Below, one piece after another: positions 7,243 through 13,350 of a DNA stretch of 13,393 nucleotides. Numbering within the stretch: the first letter of the stretch is position 1; each line of letters starts with the position of its first letter. The DNA is from Clostridia bacterium (GTDB taxonomy: Bacteria; Bacillota; Clostridia; SK-Y3; JACMMQ01). A program made the position numbers and the translations under genes. The stretch covers positions 1 to 13,393 of the forward strand of contig JACMMQ010000242.1 of NCBI GenBank assembly GCA_014378955.1, in the 5' to 3' direction. The notes below the pieces were generated by a model that searched no databases, was not told the DNA's origin, and worked only from the letters and a program-made list of their open reading frames with translations.

Positions 7243-9789
7243 TTATTGAATATCAACCGTAAACGTCGTTGTTCTTCCACCCACCGTAACTGTTAATACT
7301 TGATCATCTGCTGCTACTGTACTATTAAAGCCTGTTACATTTCCTAGTACAACTGCTTCAGCCTTTGTTGTAGCATCGCTGTATGTACCCGTTACAACCA
7401 AACCTGTTATATCGAGAGTTTCACCAACGTTATAAGTCAACTTAGTTGCAGGTGTTGTTACTGCTATGCTTGATAATGTTGCTGCTGCTTTAATTTCTAC
7501 AACATAAGTGGTTGTTTTTCCACCAATCGTAATGGTCAATGTCTGACTAGCGACAGCGGATGCACTGCTAAAGCCAGTTACATTTCCAGCAATAACTGTT
7601 ACTTCTTTCGAGGTTGTGTTGCTGTATGTGCCTGTTACCACTAATCCAGAAATGTCTAATAAGTCACCTACGGTGTAGATTAGCTTAGTCGCTGGCGTTG
7701 TCACTGCTATGCTTGAAAGTGCTGGTTCTGCGCTATAAGCCTTTGTTGTTCTCTTGCTTTCAAATCTGCCAACCTTTTCTACCGTTACATAGATATTGCC
7801 TTTTATTAAGCCTAGTTGACCCATATCAAATGTTACGGAAGTTTCTCCGCTTCCAATTGTTGCTGATTTAAGCTTGGTCGTGGTGATTGCATCTGCATAC
7901 ACTGCTACTTTATCACCTTCTACAAGCCCTTTGATAACAGCTGTGTCATTTGTGCCTACAAGATTGTTTGTCACAATAATGTTTGCAGCTGCCGGTGCAT
8001 CTGATGTTTCAGAAAGGTAGGGAACCGCTATTCTTGCGCTTTCTTGTTTTGTTGTTGATTTCACGGTGATATAGGCTTTGCCTGCTACAGCACCCATCTG
8101 TGCAACAGATATGGTTGCCGAATTCGCTTGTGCTGCTACAGTCGCTGATGTTGCTGTTCCAGCTTTTGCTACTGCATAGTAGCTTACTACATCGCCTTCA
8201 GCAAGTCCTGTAATAACGATTGTATCTGCTGTACCGTCTTTTTTATTGGTAATGGTTACTTGGCTTGCTGTTAATGCTGTTGTGATTGGTTCAGAAGCAT
8301 ACGTTTTTGCTGTTCTTGGGCTTTCCGTCTTTGAAGCTGTTGTTCTTGTGAAGTATAATGTGCCAGTTGGTATGCCAATCTGTGCTTTTGTAATTTTTGT
8401 AGTATTTTCTGCACCAGTCGCTACAGTTGCAGTAGCAAATACGTCAGTACCAGTTGCCGAAGTATATACTTTAATAATGTCAGCTTCAGTTAAATTGGTG
8501 AATGCAATTTCATCATCTGTGCCAACATAGTTGTTGGTCACTTTAATATAGCCTGCGACTGGAGCAACTGCTGTTAAAGGTGCTACAGTTACTTCTGCAA
8601 TAAATGCTTTTGTCGTTGCTTTACTTATTAATTTACCAGTTTTTGTCAATGTCACATAAAGATTGCCTTTAGCGGTGCCAGCTTGTGCGAATGAGATAAC
8701 TGCGGTATCTTTGCCCGCTCCTACTGTTGCAGTGCCTTTTTCTGTTTGAAGTGCTGCGTCTGAATATACCTTCACGACATCGCCTTCAACAAGTCCTTTT
8801 ACTTCTACTGTATCATTGATACCTGCAAAATTATTTGTGATTGTGATATCAGCAGCTTTTGGTGCATCTGAAATTTCAGAGGTGTATGCTGCCGCTGTTC
8901 TTGCGCTTTCATTCTTGTTTGGTGTTTTAACTGCTATGTAAGCTTTTCCTGCTTTTGCACCAAGCTGATCGATTGAAATGGTCTCGCTTGTTGCATCAGC
9001 TGTTACTGTACCAAGTGCTGTACCACCCTTTGCTGCTGCATAAACACTGACGATGTCGCCAATTGTAAGTCCTGTTAATGCAATCGTATCTGCCGCGCCT
9101 TCAATCTTATTGGTAACTGTAATTTGGCTTAATTCTAAAGCTGTTGAAACAGGTTCTGCATCAAATGCCTTTTCTGTTCTTGCTCTTTCATTTTTGCCAG
9201 TGCTTGAGCTTGATACATACACATTGCCTGCAAGTACGCCCAGCTGACTTACATACATGGTTGCTTTAGTATCGCCTGTCAACACCTTAGCGACTGCTAT
9301 TGGTGTGCCACCAGCTGCAGCTGTGTATGCCTTAACAACATCGCCTACTGCTCCATCAACTACGATTTTGTCAAATGCACCTGTGCAATTATTGGTTACA
9401 GTAATTGCACTACCTGCTAAGGTTGTATCAACAGCCTCTGCCGAAAATGCTTTAGCTACAGATGCGCTCTCTGTGTCTGCGCCTGATTGCTTGGTCACAT
9501 AGACCGAGCCAGCTGCCACCCCTAACTGATTAACAAATACTGTTGCTGTTGTGCCTGTTGCGACTGTATAACCAATGACCGTGCCATTAGTCGCTGCGTT
9601 ATAAACCTTCACAACGTTTGTTGTTACTACGTTACTAACCTCAATCGTGTCTATTACACCAGTGATGCTGTTCGTTACTGTGATATCATTCACACTCGGA
9701 GCCGTTGTAACCGCCGCAAACACTTGTTGCGACAATAGCAATCCCATTGCTAAAGCGAACCCTGTTAATTTCAAAATCTTCCCTGACAT
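7243..9789 (-). CDS. Secreted repeat protein with seven ~93-residue repeats and two C-terminal Ig-like domains
   Basis: An 848-residue exported protein of unknown function. Residues 1-25 (Lys4, Lys7, hydrophobic core, cleavage expected after VFA) form a signal peptide. Seven repeats begin near residues 36, 129, 223, 315, 415, 511 and 604. Each has the pattern I-x-VTNN-x2-G-x-xDTI, GL-x-EGDVVKVY, then QLG-x2-AG-x-xYVT and ESARTxKAYxAEP. Residues about 691-848 are two Big_3-type Ig-like domains (SSIAVTTPATKL, VGDLLDISGLVVTGTYS, then GG+TTTYVV). No SLH domain, LPXTG signal or second membrane segment is visible, so anchoring is unclear. I saw a single cysteine (residue 135). The ATG at 9787-9789 follows AGGGAG by 8 bases. 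Surface or extracellular structural/adhesive protein is the best guess; the sigma-D-like promoter and neighbouring che operon hint at motility-linked expression. Confidence 0.85.
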   Translation of the reverse strand: MSGKILKLTGFALAMGLLLSQQVFAAVTTAPSVNDITVTNSITGVIDTIEVSNVVTTNVVKVYNAATNGTVIGYTVATGTTATVFVNQLGVAAGSVYVTKQSGADTESASVAKAFSAEAVDTTLAGSAITVTNNCTGAFDKIVVDGAVGDVVKAYTAAAGGTPIAVAKVLTGDTKATMYVSQLGVLAGNVYVSSSSTGKNERARTEKAFDAEPVSTALELSQITVTNKIEGAADTIALTGLTIGDIVSVYAAAKGGTALGTVTADATSETISIDQLGAKAGKAYIAVKTPNKNESARTAAAYTSEISDAPKAADITITNNFAGINDTVEVKGLVEGDVVKVYSDAALQTEKGTATVGAGKDTAVISFAQAGTAKGNLYVTLTKTGKLISKATTKAFIAEVTVAPLTAVAPVAGYIKVTNNYVGTDDEIAFTNLTEADIIKVYTSATGTDVFATATVATGAENTTKITKAQIGIPTGTLYFTRTTASKTESPRTAKTYASEPITTALTASQVTITNKKDGTADTIVITGLAEGDVVSYYAVAKAGTATSATVAAQANSATISVAQMGAVAGKAYITVKSTTKQESARIAVPYLSETSDAPAAANIIVTNNLVGTNDTAVIKGLVEGDKVAVYADAITTTKLKSATIGSGETSVTFDMGQLGLIKGNIYVTVEKVGRFESKRTTKAYSAEPALSSIAVTTPATKLIYTVGDLLDISGLVVTGTYSNTTSKEVTVIAGNVTGFSSASAVASQTLTITIGGKTTTYVVEIKAAATLSSIAVTTPATKLTYNVGETLDITGLVVTGTYSDATTKAEAVVLGNVTGFNSTVAADDQVLTVTVGGRTTTFTVDIQ
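7720..9684 (-). repeat. Seven tandem coding repeats with a three-repeat higher-order unit
   Basis: The repeats start 93, 94, 92, 100, 96 and 93 residues apart. Repeats 3 and 6 resemble each other (QITVTNK / QVTITNK; both end SE-x-SDAP). So do 4 and 7 (KGLVEGD, KGNLYVT / KGNIYVT) and 2 and 5 (both end EPxxTALxxSQ). Corresponding starts are offset by 286, 288 and 289 residues. The block 2-3-4 (about 8548-9405) therefore appears duplicated as 5-6-7 (about 7720-8547), with repeat 1 as an outlier. Confidence 0.85.
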
Positions 9790-9860
9790 TGTAACATCTC
9801 CCTTTTAATTTTATTTTTTATTCTAAACCTTTGGCTTTCAAATTAAATGAACTTTGCGCG

Positions 9861-9889
9861 CATATAATTCAATTTAACCTGCAAGCCAA
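9861..9889 (-). promoter_or_regulatory. Alternative sigma-A-like promoter for the repeat-protein gene
   Basis: TTGGCT (9884-9889) and TATATG (9861-9866) are separated by 17 bases. Each matches the consensus at only about four of six positions. It would give a leader of about 65 nt. Weaker than the sigma-D-like site upstream, but the two are not exclusive. Confidence 0.3.
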
Positions 9890-9928
9890 AAGAATACAAC
9901 CTACCCGTTTTAGCATTTGCCGATATCA

Positions 9929-9955
9929 AATAACCAGAATAAAAATGTGGTTATT
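9929..9955 (-). other. Inverted repeat in the repeat-protein leader
   Basis: AATAACCA (9929-9936) and TGGTTATT (9948-9955) form a perfect 8-bp stem around an 11-base loop. It lies just downstream of the sigma-D-like -10, so it would be near the 5' end of that transcript, where it could stabilise the mRNA or serve as an operator. Confidence 0.45.
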
Positions 9956-9969
9956 ACTCTTCATGATTT

Positions 9970-9997
9970 ATATCGCCAATAAGTGAAATTTACTTTA
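9970..9997 (-). promoter_or_regulatory. Sigma-D (sigma-28)-like promoter for the repeat-protein gene
   Basis: TAAA (9994-9997) is followed after 16 bases by GGCGATAT (9970-9977). The known sigma-D consensus is TAAA-N15-GCCGATAT, so the -35 core is exact, the -10 differs at one base and the spacer is one base longer. The start would be near 9963, giving a leader of about 174 nt. Sigma-D drives flagellin and chemotaxis genes in Bacillota. The remaining gap between ymdB and this gene holds no recognisable gene and no terminator for ymdB. Confidence 0.5.
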
Positions 9998-10076
9998 TAC
10001 CTCTTGTCCAATTATTTTGCTAAAAAGTGCATTTTGAATGAAATTTTAACATGCGTAACACCCATCTGCCTTTTCA

Positions 10077-10859
10077 CTATTCAAAGATGGTTAACCGCTC
10101 GATTTTTTTCGCCTTACCGTTCAATTCATCCACCTCGATGACCACCGCATTCAGTTGCGTGCGACCGTTTTCGTCCAGTTCAAATTTATCGTGCTGCGCC
10201 TGCACAAATCGCTTTAATATAATCTCTTTTTTCACACCCAAGATGCCGTTTCTCGGCCCTGTCATCCCAATGTCCGTGATGTATGCAGTGCCATTTGGGA
10301 GTACACGCTCATCAGCGGTTAATACATGGGTATGTGTCCCCCAAACGGCGCTCACTCTGCCGTCCAAATACCAGCCCATTGCAACCTTTTCACTCGTCAC
10401 TTCGGCGTGAAAATCCACTAGAATGACCGCCGCTTGTGTACCAATCTCTTCAATAATAGCGTCCATCGCACGAAATGGACAGTCAAGCTGTGCCAAATAC
10501 ACACGCCCCAACACATTGGCAACTGCAATGGGCACACCATTTGCGTGAAAGATTTTATACCCAACGCCCATCGTGCCTGGCGGATAGTTGGCTGGACGTA
10601 AAATATTTGCATTTTCCTCAAATAATTTGCTCATATCGGCAAGCTTCGAAAAGGTGTGGTTGCCCATAGTGAGCACGTCTGCGCCATAGTCTAACAATTC
10701 GTACGCAAGTGAACGGGTAATGCCCTTGCCATTTGAGGCATTTTCTGCATTGACCACGCAAAAATCTATTTGCTTTTCTTTTTTGATGGTGCGTAAAAAA
10801 TCACGCATCATGATGCACCCTGACGTGCCAACGACATCGCCTACTGCTAAAATTCTCAT
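10077..10859 (-). CDS. ymdB: YmdB-family metallophosphoesterase (2',3'-cyclic nucleotide phosphodiesterase)
   Basis: A 260-residue, complete member of the TIGR00282/YmdB family of dinuclear-metal phosphoesterases. Metal-ligand motifs are all present: GDVVG (Asp8), NAEN (Glu39), GNHTF (Asn67, His68), DFHAE (His151) and GTHTHV (His176, His178). The family segments RPANYPPG and AYITDIGMTGP are also recognisable. In Bacillus subtilis YmdB hydrolyses 2',3'-cyclic nucleotides and affects the switch between motility and biofilm; a similar role here, beside chemotaxis genes, is inference. In B. subtilis it follows rny, but here it stands alone with repeat DNA upstream. The ATG at 10857-10859 follows GGTGA by 8 bases. 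No promoter was recognised with confidence; it would have to lie in or beyond repeat A. Confidence 0.93.
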   Translation of the reverse strand: MRILAVGDVVGTSGCIMMRDFLRTIKKEKQIDFCVVNAENASNGKGITRSLAYELLDYGADVLTMGNHTFSKLADMSKLFEENANILRPANYPPGTMGVGYKIFHANGVPIAVANVLGRVYLAQLDCPFRAMDAIIEEIGTQAAVILVDFHAEVTSEKVAMGWYLDGRVSAVWGTHTHVLTADERVLPNGTAYITDIGMTGPRNGILGVKKEIILKRFVQAQHDKFELDENGRTQLNAVVIEVDELNGKAKKIERLTIFE

Positions 10860-10871
10860 TAAAAAGTCACC

Positions 10872-10901
10872 GTCCCCATTCTCTCAGTCCCCATTCTCTC
10901 A
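10872..10901 (-). repeat. Two perfect 15-bp tandem copies in the ymdB leader
   Basis: GTCCCCATTCTCTCA occurs at 10872-10886 and again at 10887-10901 without interruption. On the transcribed strand this is TGAGAGAATGGGGAC twice, directly before the GGTGAC ribosome binding region of ymdB. The duplication adds a second purine-rich GGGGAC block upstream of the start. Confidence 0.9.
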
Positions 10902-10902
10902 T

Positions 10903-11177
10903 ATCTGCCAAGCTCCAAGTTGATGCTTAAGCCAACTGCGTTCGGGCGGATAAATCCAGCCCCTACATTATTCGTGCGTGTCCTTGCGTTATTAACCATT
11001 GACATAAACATAAAAAACATTAACCAAAGTTTTCGCGCAAGCCTTTTTCAAAAGGCTTGCGGGGTCAAGGTGACCACGCCACCTTCGTGGCTATGAATGC
11101 AAAAAGCGCATTCATTCGGTCGAATAGCTGAAATATTGCTACGCAATATATAGGGGCAGCGCCCCTTCGTGGCTATG
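10903..11177. repeat. Structured interspersed repeat, copy A
   Basis: A non-coding element of about 275 bp, exactly 1,200 bp from copy B. From 10931 to 11177 I count about seven differences from B (roughly 97% identity). It holds a chain of hairpins: GCAAGCCTTTT/AAAAGGCTTGC (11037-11060), CCACG/CGTGG (11074-11090), GAATGC/GCATTC (11095-11113), ATATTGC-TAC-GCAATAT (11132-11148) and GGGGC-AGC-GCCCC (11153-11165). A subunit, CTTCGTGGCTATG plus an ATGC..GCAT hairpin, occurs at about 11082 and again at about 11165, so the copy may extend to about 11200. No terminal inverted repeats, target-site duplication or transposase were recognised. Confidence 0.85.
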
Positions 11178-11200
11178 CATGCTTTACGCTGCATTTATAT

Positions 11201-11359
11201 TTATACTTTCGCAATACTTCTCAGGTGCATAACTTCCTTCGCTTTTTTGCTTTGCTCTTTTAGATATGCAACTCGTTCTTTTGGCGATAAATCTCTTACC
11301 CCTGTAGATATTTCATCCCTGACCTGTCTTACCCATTTCATTGCTTCTGATTCTGTCAC
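11201..11359 (-). CDS. Small charged protein, putative antitoxin partner of PIN protein 1
   Basis: A 52-residue protein beginning MTESEAMKWVRQVRDEIS and ending RSIAKV, rich in Lys, Arg and Glu and probably helical. The GTG at 11357-11359 is chosen because it starts one base after the PIN-gene stop and has GGAGGAAGGTGA, which lies inside the PIN coding end, just upstream. A longer TTG-started version would overlap the PIN gene. The second module has a related protein (12453-12620) in the same position, sharing MTES, Met7, Arg11 and Arg14-Asp15, which supports it as a real gene. Close coupling to a PIN-domain gene suggests an antitoxin, but the order is reversed compared with classical vapBC, and no DNA-binding motif is evident. 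It ends right against repeat A. Confidence 0.7.
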   Translation of the reverse strand: MTESEAMKWVRQVRDEISTGVRDLSPKERVAYLKEQSKKAKEVMHLRSIAKV

Positions 11360-11360
11360 T

Positions 11361-11837
11361 TTAATCACCTTCCTCCAACATACTTTCTGGTGAAGCAATC
11401 TCTATTTCACCATAGCCTTCAAGTTTATTAATACCGTTTGCTCCAAGTACAGTTTTTACTCTTACAATATGTTTAAAATTCCAAGATAAAATTACCTTAC
11501 ATCCACTAATTGAAGCCAAAGCTATATGCAAAGCATCCTCATAGCATTTTGAAGGAACAACACCTTCATTTATATATCTTGTTGCAAGATTATCAGCCTC
11601 ATCATCAATCTCTATAATGTCATAATTAATCTGATCTAAAAATTCTCGCAAGAGATTTCTTTTAGGCTCATAACACTTTGAAAGTTCAATGATAACCGCC
11701 TCTGACAGAACAATATCATAAAGACCTTTTTTTAAGTCCTCCCAAAATTTCAATGTAATCTCCATTTTCTCAGGTACATCATCAGCTTGCAAGTGGCTTA
11801 CAACAGATGTTTCAATATATATTTTTAACTTCTTCAT
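11361..11837 (-). CDS. PIN-domain protein 1, putative toxin ribonuclease (VapC-like)
   Basis: A 158-residue PIN-domain protein. PIN domains are small metal-dependent ribonucleases, often toxins of type II systems. Candidate catalytic acids are Glu9 (YIETS, where Asp is usual), Glu51 (VIIELSKCYE), Asp101 (YEDALHIA) and the Asn120 position (SWNFKH). The ATG at 11835-11837 is preceded by GGAG with 8 bases of spacing; an upstream in-frame ATG at 11862-11864 would place this site inside the gene. It aligns without gaps to PIN protein 2 over 156 residues, with 78 identities (50%). It is followed after one base by the small partner gene. Toxin activity is inferred from family and context. The Asp-to-Glu change at residue 9 may alter metal binding. 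Confidence 0.85.
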   Translation of the reverse strand: MKKLKIYIETSVVSHLQADDVPEKMEITLKFWEDLKKGLYDIVLSEAVIIELSKCYEPKRNLLREFLDQINYDIIEIDDEADNLATRYINEGVVPSKCYEDALHIALASISGCKVILSWNFKHIVRVKTVLGANGINKLEGYGEIEIASPESMLEEGD

Positions 11838-11867
11838 TTTATAATCTCCAATCCTCATCCTCATACT

Positions 11868-11896
11868 ATTATACGCCGATATTTTACAATATTCAA
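11868..11896 (-). promoter_or_regulatory. Promoter of PIN module 1
   Basis: TTGAAT (11891-11896) and a perfect TATAAT (11868-11873) are 17 bases apart, giving a start near 11861 and a leader of about 24 nt. The sequence ATATCGGCG before the -10 is almost identical in module 2 (ATATCGGTG) and could be part of an autoregulatory operator. Confidence 0.75.
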
Positions 11897-11929
11897 TATT
11901 TCAACAAAAATTTAGAGATGAACACCGCC

Positions 11930-11964
11930 ACAGCGTTTTGCCGGGACGGTGTTCTCTGTGCAAT
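11930..11964. repeat. Inverted repeat upstream of PIN module 1
   Basis: GAACACCG (11930-11937) and CGGTGTTC (11957-11964) form a perfect 8-bp stem with a 19-base loop. The left arm contains CACCGCC, also found at 13182-13188 upstream of module 2. Similarity between the two modules fades just beyond this point, so it may mark the duplication boundary. From here to about 12103 I see no gene, only AT-rich sequence. Confidence 0.5.
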
Positions 11965-12103
11965 TAAATTTTATAATCCATTAAGACGGACATTTCGGGA
12001 CATGCCTTTACTAAAAACTTTTTAACCTAATGCATATATGTTTTCTAAAACTAATACATACACACTAATTACTGCTTAAAAGTGTTAAAAATGCATGCTC
12101 CCC

Positions 12104-12377
12104 ATCTGCAAATTCCAAGTTGATGCTCAATTCAACTGCGTTCGGGCGGATAAATCCGACCCCTACATTATTCGTGCGTGTCCTTGCGTTATTAACCATT
12201 GACATAAACACAAAAAAACATTAACCAAAGTTTTCGCGCAAGCCTTTTTCAAAAGGCTTGCGGGGTCAAGATGACCACGCCACCTTCGTGGCTATGAATG
12301 CAAAAAACGCATTCATTCGGTCGAATAGCTGAAATATTGCTACGCAATATATAGGGCAGCGCCCCTTCGTGGCTATG
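12104..12377. repeat. Structured interspersed repeat, copy B
   Basis: This is the counterpart of copy A, with the same series of hairpins. It stops exactly after CTTCGTGGCTATG, the repeated subunit motif, whereas copy A continues into a further hairpin. The left-end hairpin AGTTGA/TCAACT is intact here; in copy A three substitutions change it, yet a related stem (GCTT/AAGC) can still form. Confidence 0.88.
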
Positions 12378-12396
12378 TTCAGGGACGTCATCCTGT

Positions 12397-12439
12397 CTAA
12401 AAAATAACTCGGCTACTTTTTACGGCGAGACGAGTTATT
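12397..12439 (-). terminator. Intrinsic terminator after PIN module 2
   Basis: On the minus strand AATAACTCG and CGAGTTATT (pairing 12431-12439 with 12403-12411) form a 9-bp stem with a 19-base loop. The right arm runs into a T run (ATTTTTTAGAC). It starts 14 bases beyond the stop of the small gene 12453-12620, so it most likely ends the module 2 transcript. Confidence 0.7.
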
Positions 12440-12452
12440 GTAAATTTATAAA

Positions 12453-12620
12453 TTATATTGCTTTTAACTTTTGCTCTCTTATGCTGTTAATCTCATTTAA
12501 CATAGAAGTAGCCTTTTTGTTAAAATACTCTTTCATTTGTTCAGAATTCATATCCTTTATTTCATCGGACATTTTATCCCTCGTTTTACGAAGCTCCTGC
12601 ATAACTTTAGATTCTGTCAT
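12453..12620 (-). CDS. Small charged protein, putative antitoxin partner of PIN protein 2
   Basis: A 55-residue ORF read directly from the sequence: it starts MTESKVMQELRKTRDKMSDE and ends REQKLKAI. The ATG at 12618-12620 lies 5 bases after the stop of the PIN gene, with GGAGGAG inside the PIN coding end as its ribosome binding site. It is rich in Lys, Glu and Met and probably helical. Its N-terminus matches the 52-residue partner of PIN protein 1 (MTES, Met7, Arg11, Arg14-Asp15) and its position is the same, so it is very likely a gene despite its size. A role as antitoxin is inferred from this two-gene arrangement. A terminator follows closely. Confidence 0.72.
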   Translation of the reverse strand: MTESKVMQELRKTRDKMSDEIKDMNSEQMKEYFNKKATSMLNEINSIREQKLKAI

Positions 12621-12625
12621 TATAC

Positions 12626-13096
12626 TCACTCCTCCACTATATTTTCTGGAGATATTATCTCCAATTCCATATACCCTTCCTGTCTATTAACGCCATTAAC
12701 CAAGAGCATTGCTGTTAATTTTACAATATGCTTAAAATTCCAAGACACCACCGCATTGCACGTGTTCACAGATGCACAAGCAACATGAAGTGCATCTTCT
12801 AAATGTTTATCGGTAAAAGCACCTGCTTGAATATATTTTTGTGCCAACTCTTTTATATCATCACCTATTTCATAAAATTCAAAATCAATGTCAGCCATTC
12901 TTTCAAGTAGGAATTGCCGTTTTTCCTCATAACAGTTTCCCAGTTCCTCTAATACCATTCCTGAAATGCAAGCTTTATAACGTCCTGCTTGAATTTGTCT
13001 CCACAAATCATTCGTTATATTCATCTTTTCTTGCAAGTCATCCGCTTGCAAGTGACTGATTACAGAAGTATCAAGGTATATTTTTAATTTCTTCAT
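12626..13096 (-). CDS. PIN-domain protein 2, putative toxin ribonuclease (VapC-like)
   Basis: A 156-residue PIN-domain protein, a paralogue of the 158-residue protein of module 1. It keeps the usual Asp9 (YLDTS), Glu51 (LEELGNCYE), Asp101 (LEDALHVA) and the SWNFKH segment with Asn120. It is thus the more canonical of the pair at the first metal ligand. The ATG at 13094-13096 follows GGAG by 8 bases. The most conserved stretches between the two are the N-terminal MKKLKIY..TSV.SHLQADD and the DALH and SWNFKHIV regions; the middle (residues 31-50) is divergent, which could reflect partner specificity. Probably transcribed from the promoter at 13128-13155 together with the small downstream gene. 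Confidence 0.87.
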   Translation of the reverse strand: MKKLKIYLDTSVISHLQADDLQEKMNITNDLWRQIQAGRYKACISGMVLEELGNCYEEKRQFLLERMADIDFEFYEIGDDIKELAQKYIQAGAFTDKHLEDALHVACASVNTCNAVVSWNFKHIVKLTAMLLVNGVNRQEGYMELEIISPENIVEE

Positions 13097-13127
13097 CTTC
13101 TATTCTCCAATCCTCAACCATAATATT

Positions 13128-13155
13128 ATTATACACCGATATTTTAAAAAATCAA
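13128..13155 (-). promoter_or_regulatory. Promoter of PIN module 2
   Basis: TTGATT (13150-13155) and a perfect TATAAT (13128-13133) are 16 bases apart. The flanking ATATCGGTG and the GGATTGGAGA leader match module 1 closely, so the promoter-leader was duplicated along with the genes. Confidence 0.72.
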
Positions 13156-13181
13156 TATGCTAATGAAAATTTACACAGAAG

Positions 13182-13350
13182 CACCGCCTCAAGGTGTCGG
13201 TTTGAGACGCGTGACGTTTGGGAGCGTACCTTTTCCGACATCTTTTTACCATTATATTTTTATGTTTTATGAATTAACAAAATAACTATATAATATTGCA
13301 ACAAATGTTGACGAAAAAGGTGCGTCCCCCTTTGTCATTAACTCATAGTA
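13182..13350. other. Gene-free spacer between module 2 and repeat C
   Basis: No gene is supported. TGTCGG (about 13196-13201) and CCGACA (about 13236-13241) could pair across a long loop. A GGTGCGTCCCCC stretch near 13319-13330 loosely resembles the GTCACCGTCCCC sequence before ymdB. Otherwise it is AT-rich and featureless. Confidence 0.3.

Noticed and set aside
11807..12025. 72-codon plus-strand open frame across the PIN module 1 promoter
   Set aside because: Low-complexity product, overlaps the PIN start and promoter in antisense, and no equivalent exists at module 2.
10903..12377. Composite transposon bounded by insertion sequences
   Set aside because: Copies A and B encode no transposase, and I found no terminal inverted repeats or target-site duplications.
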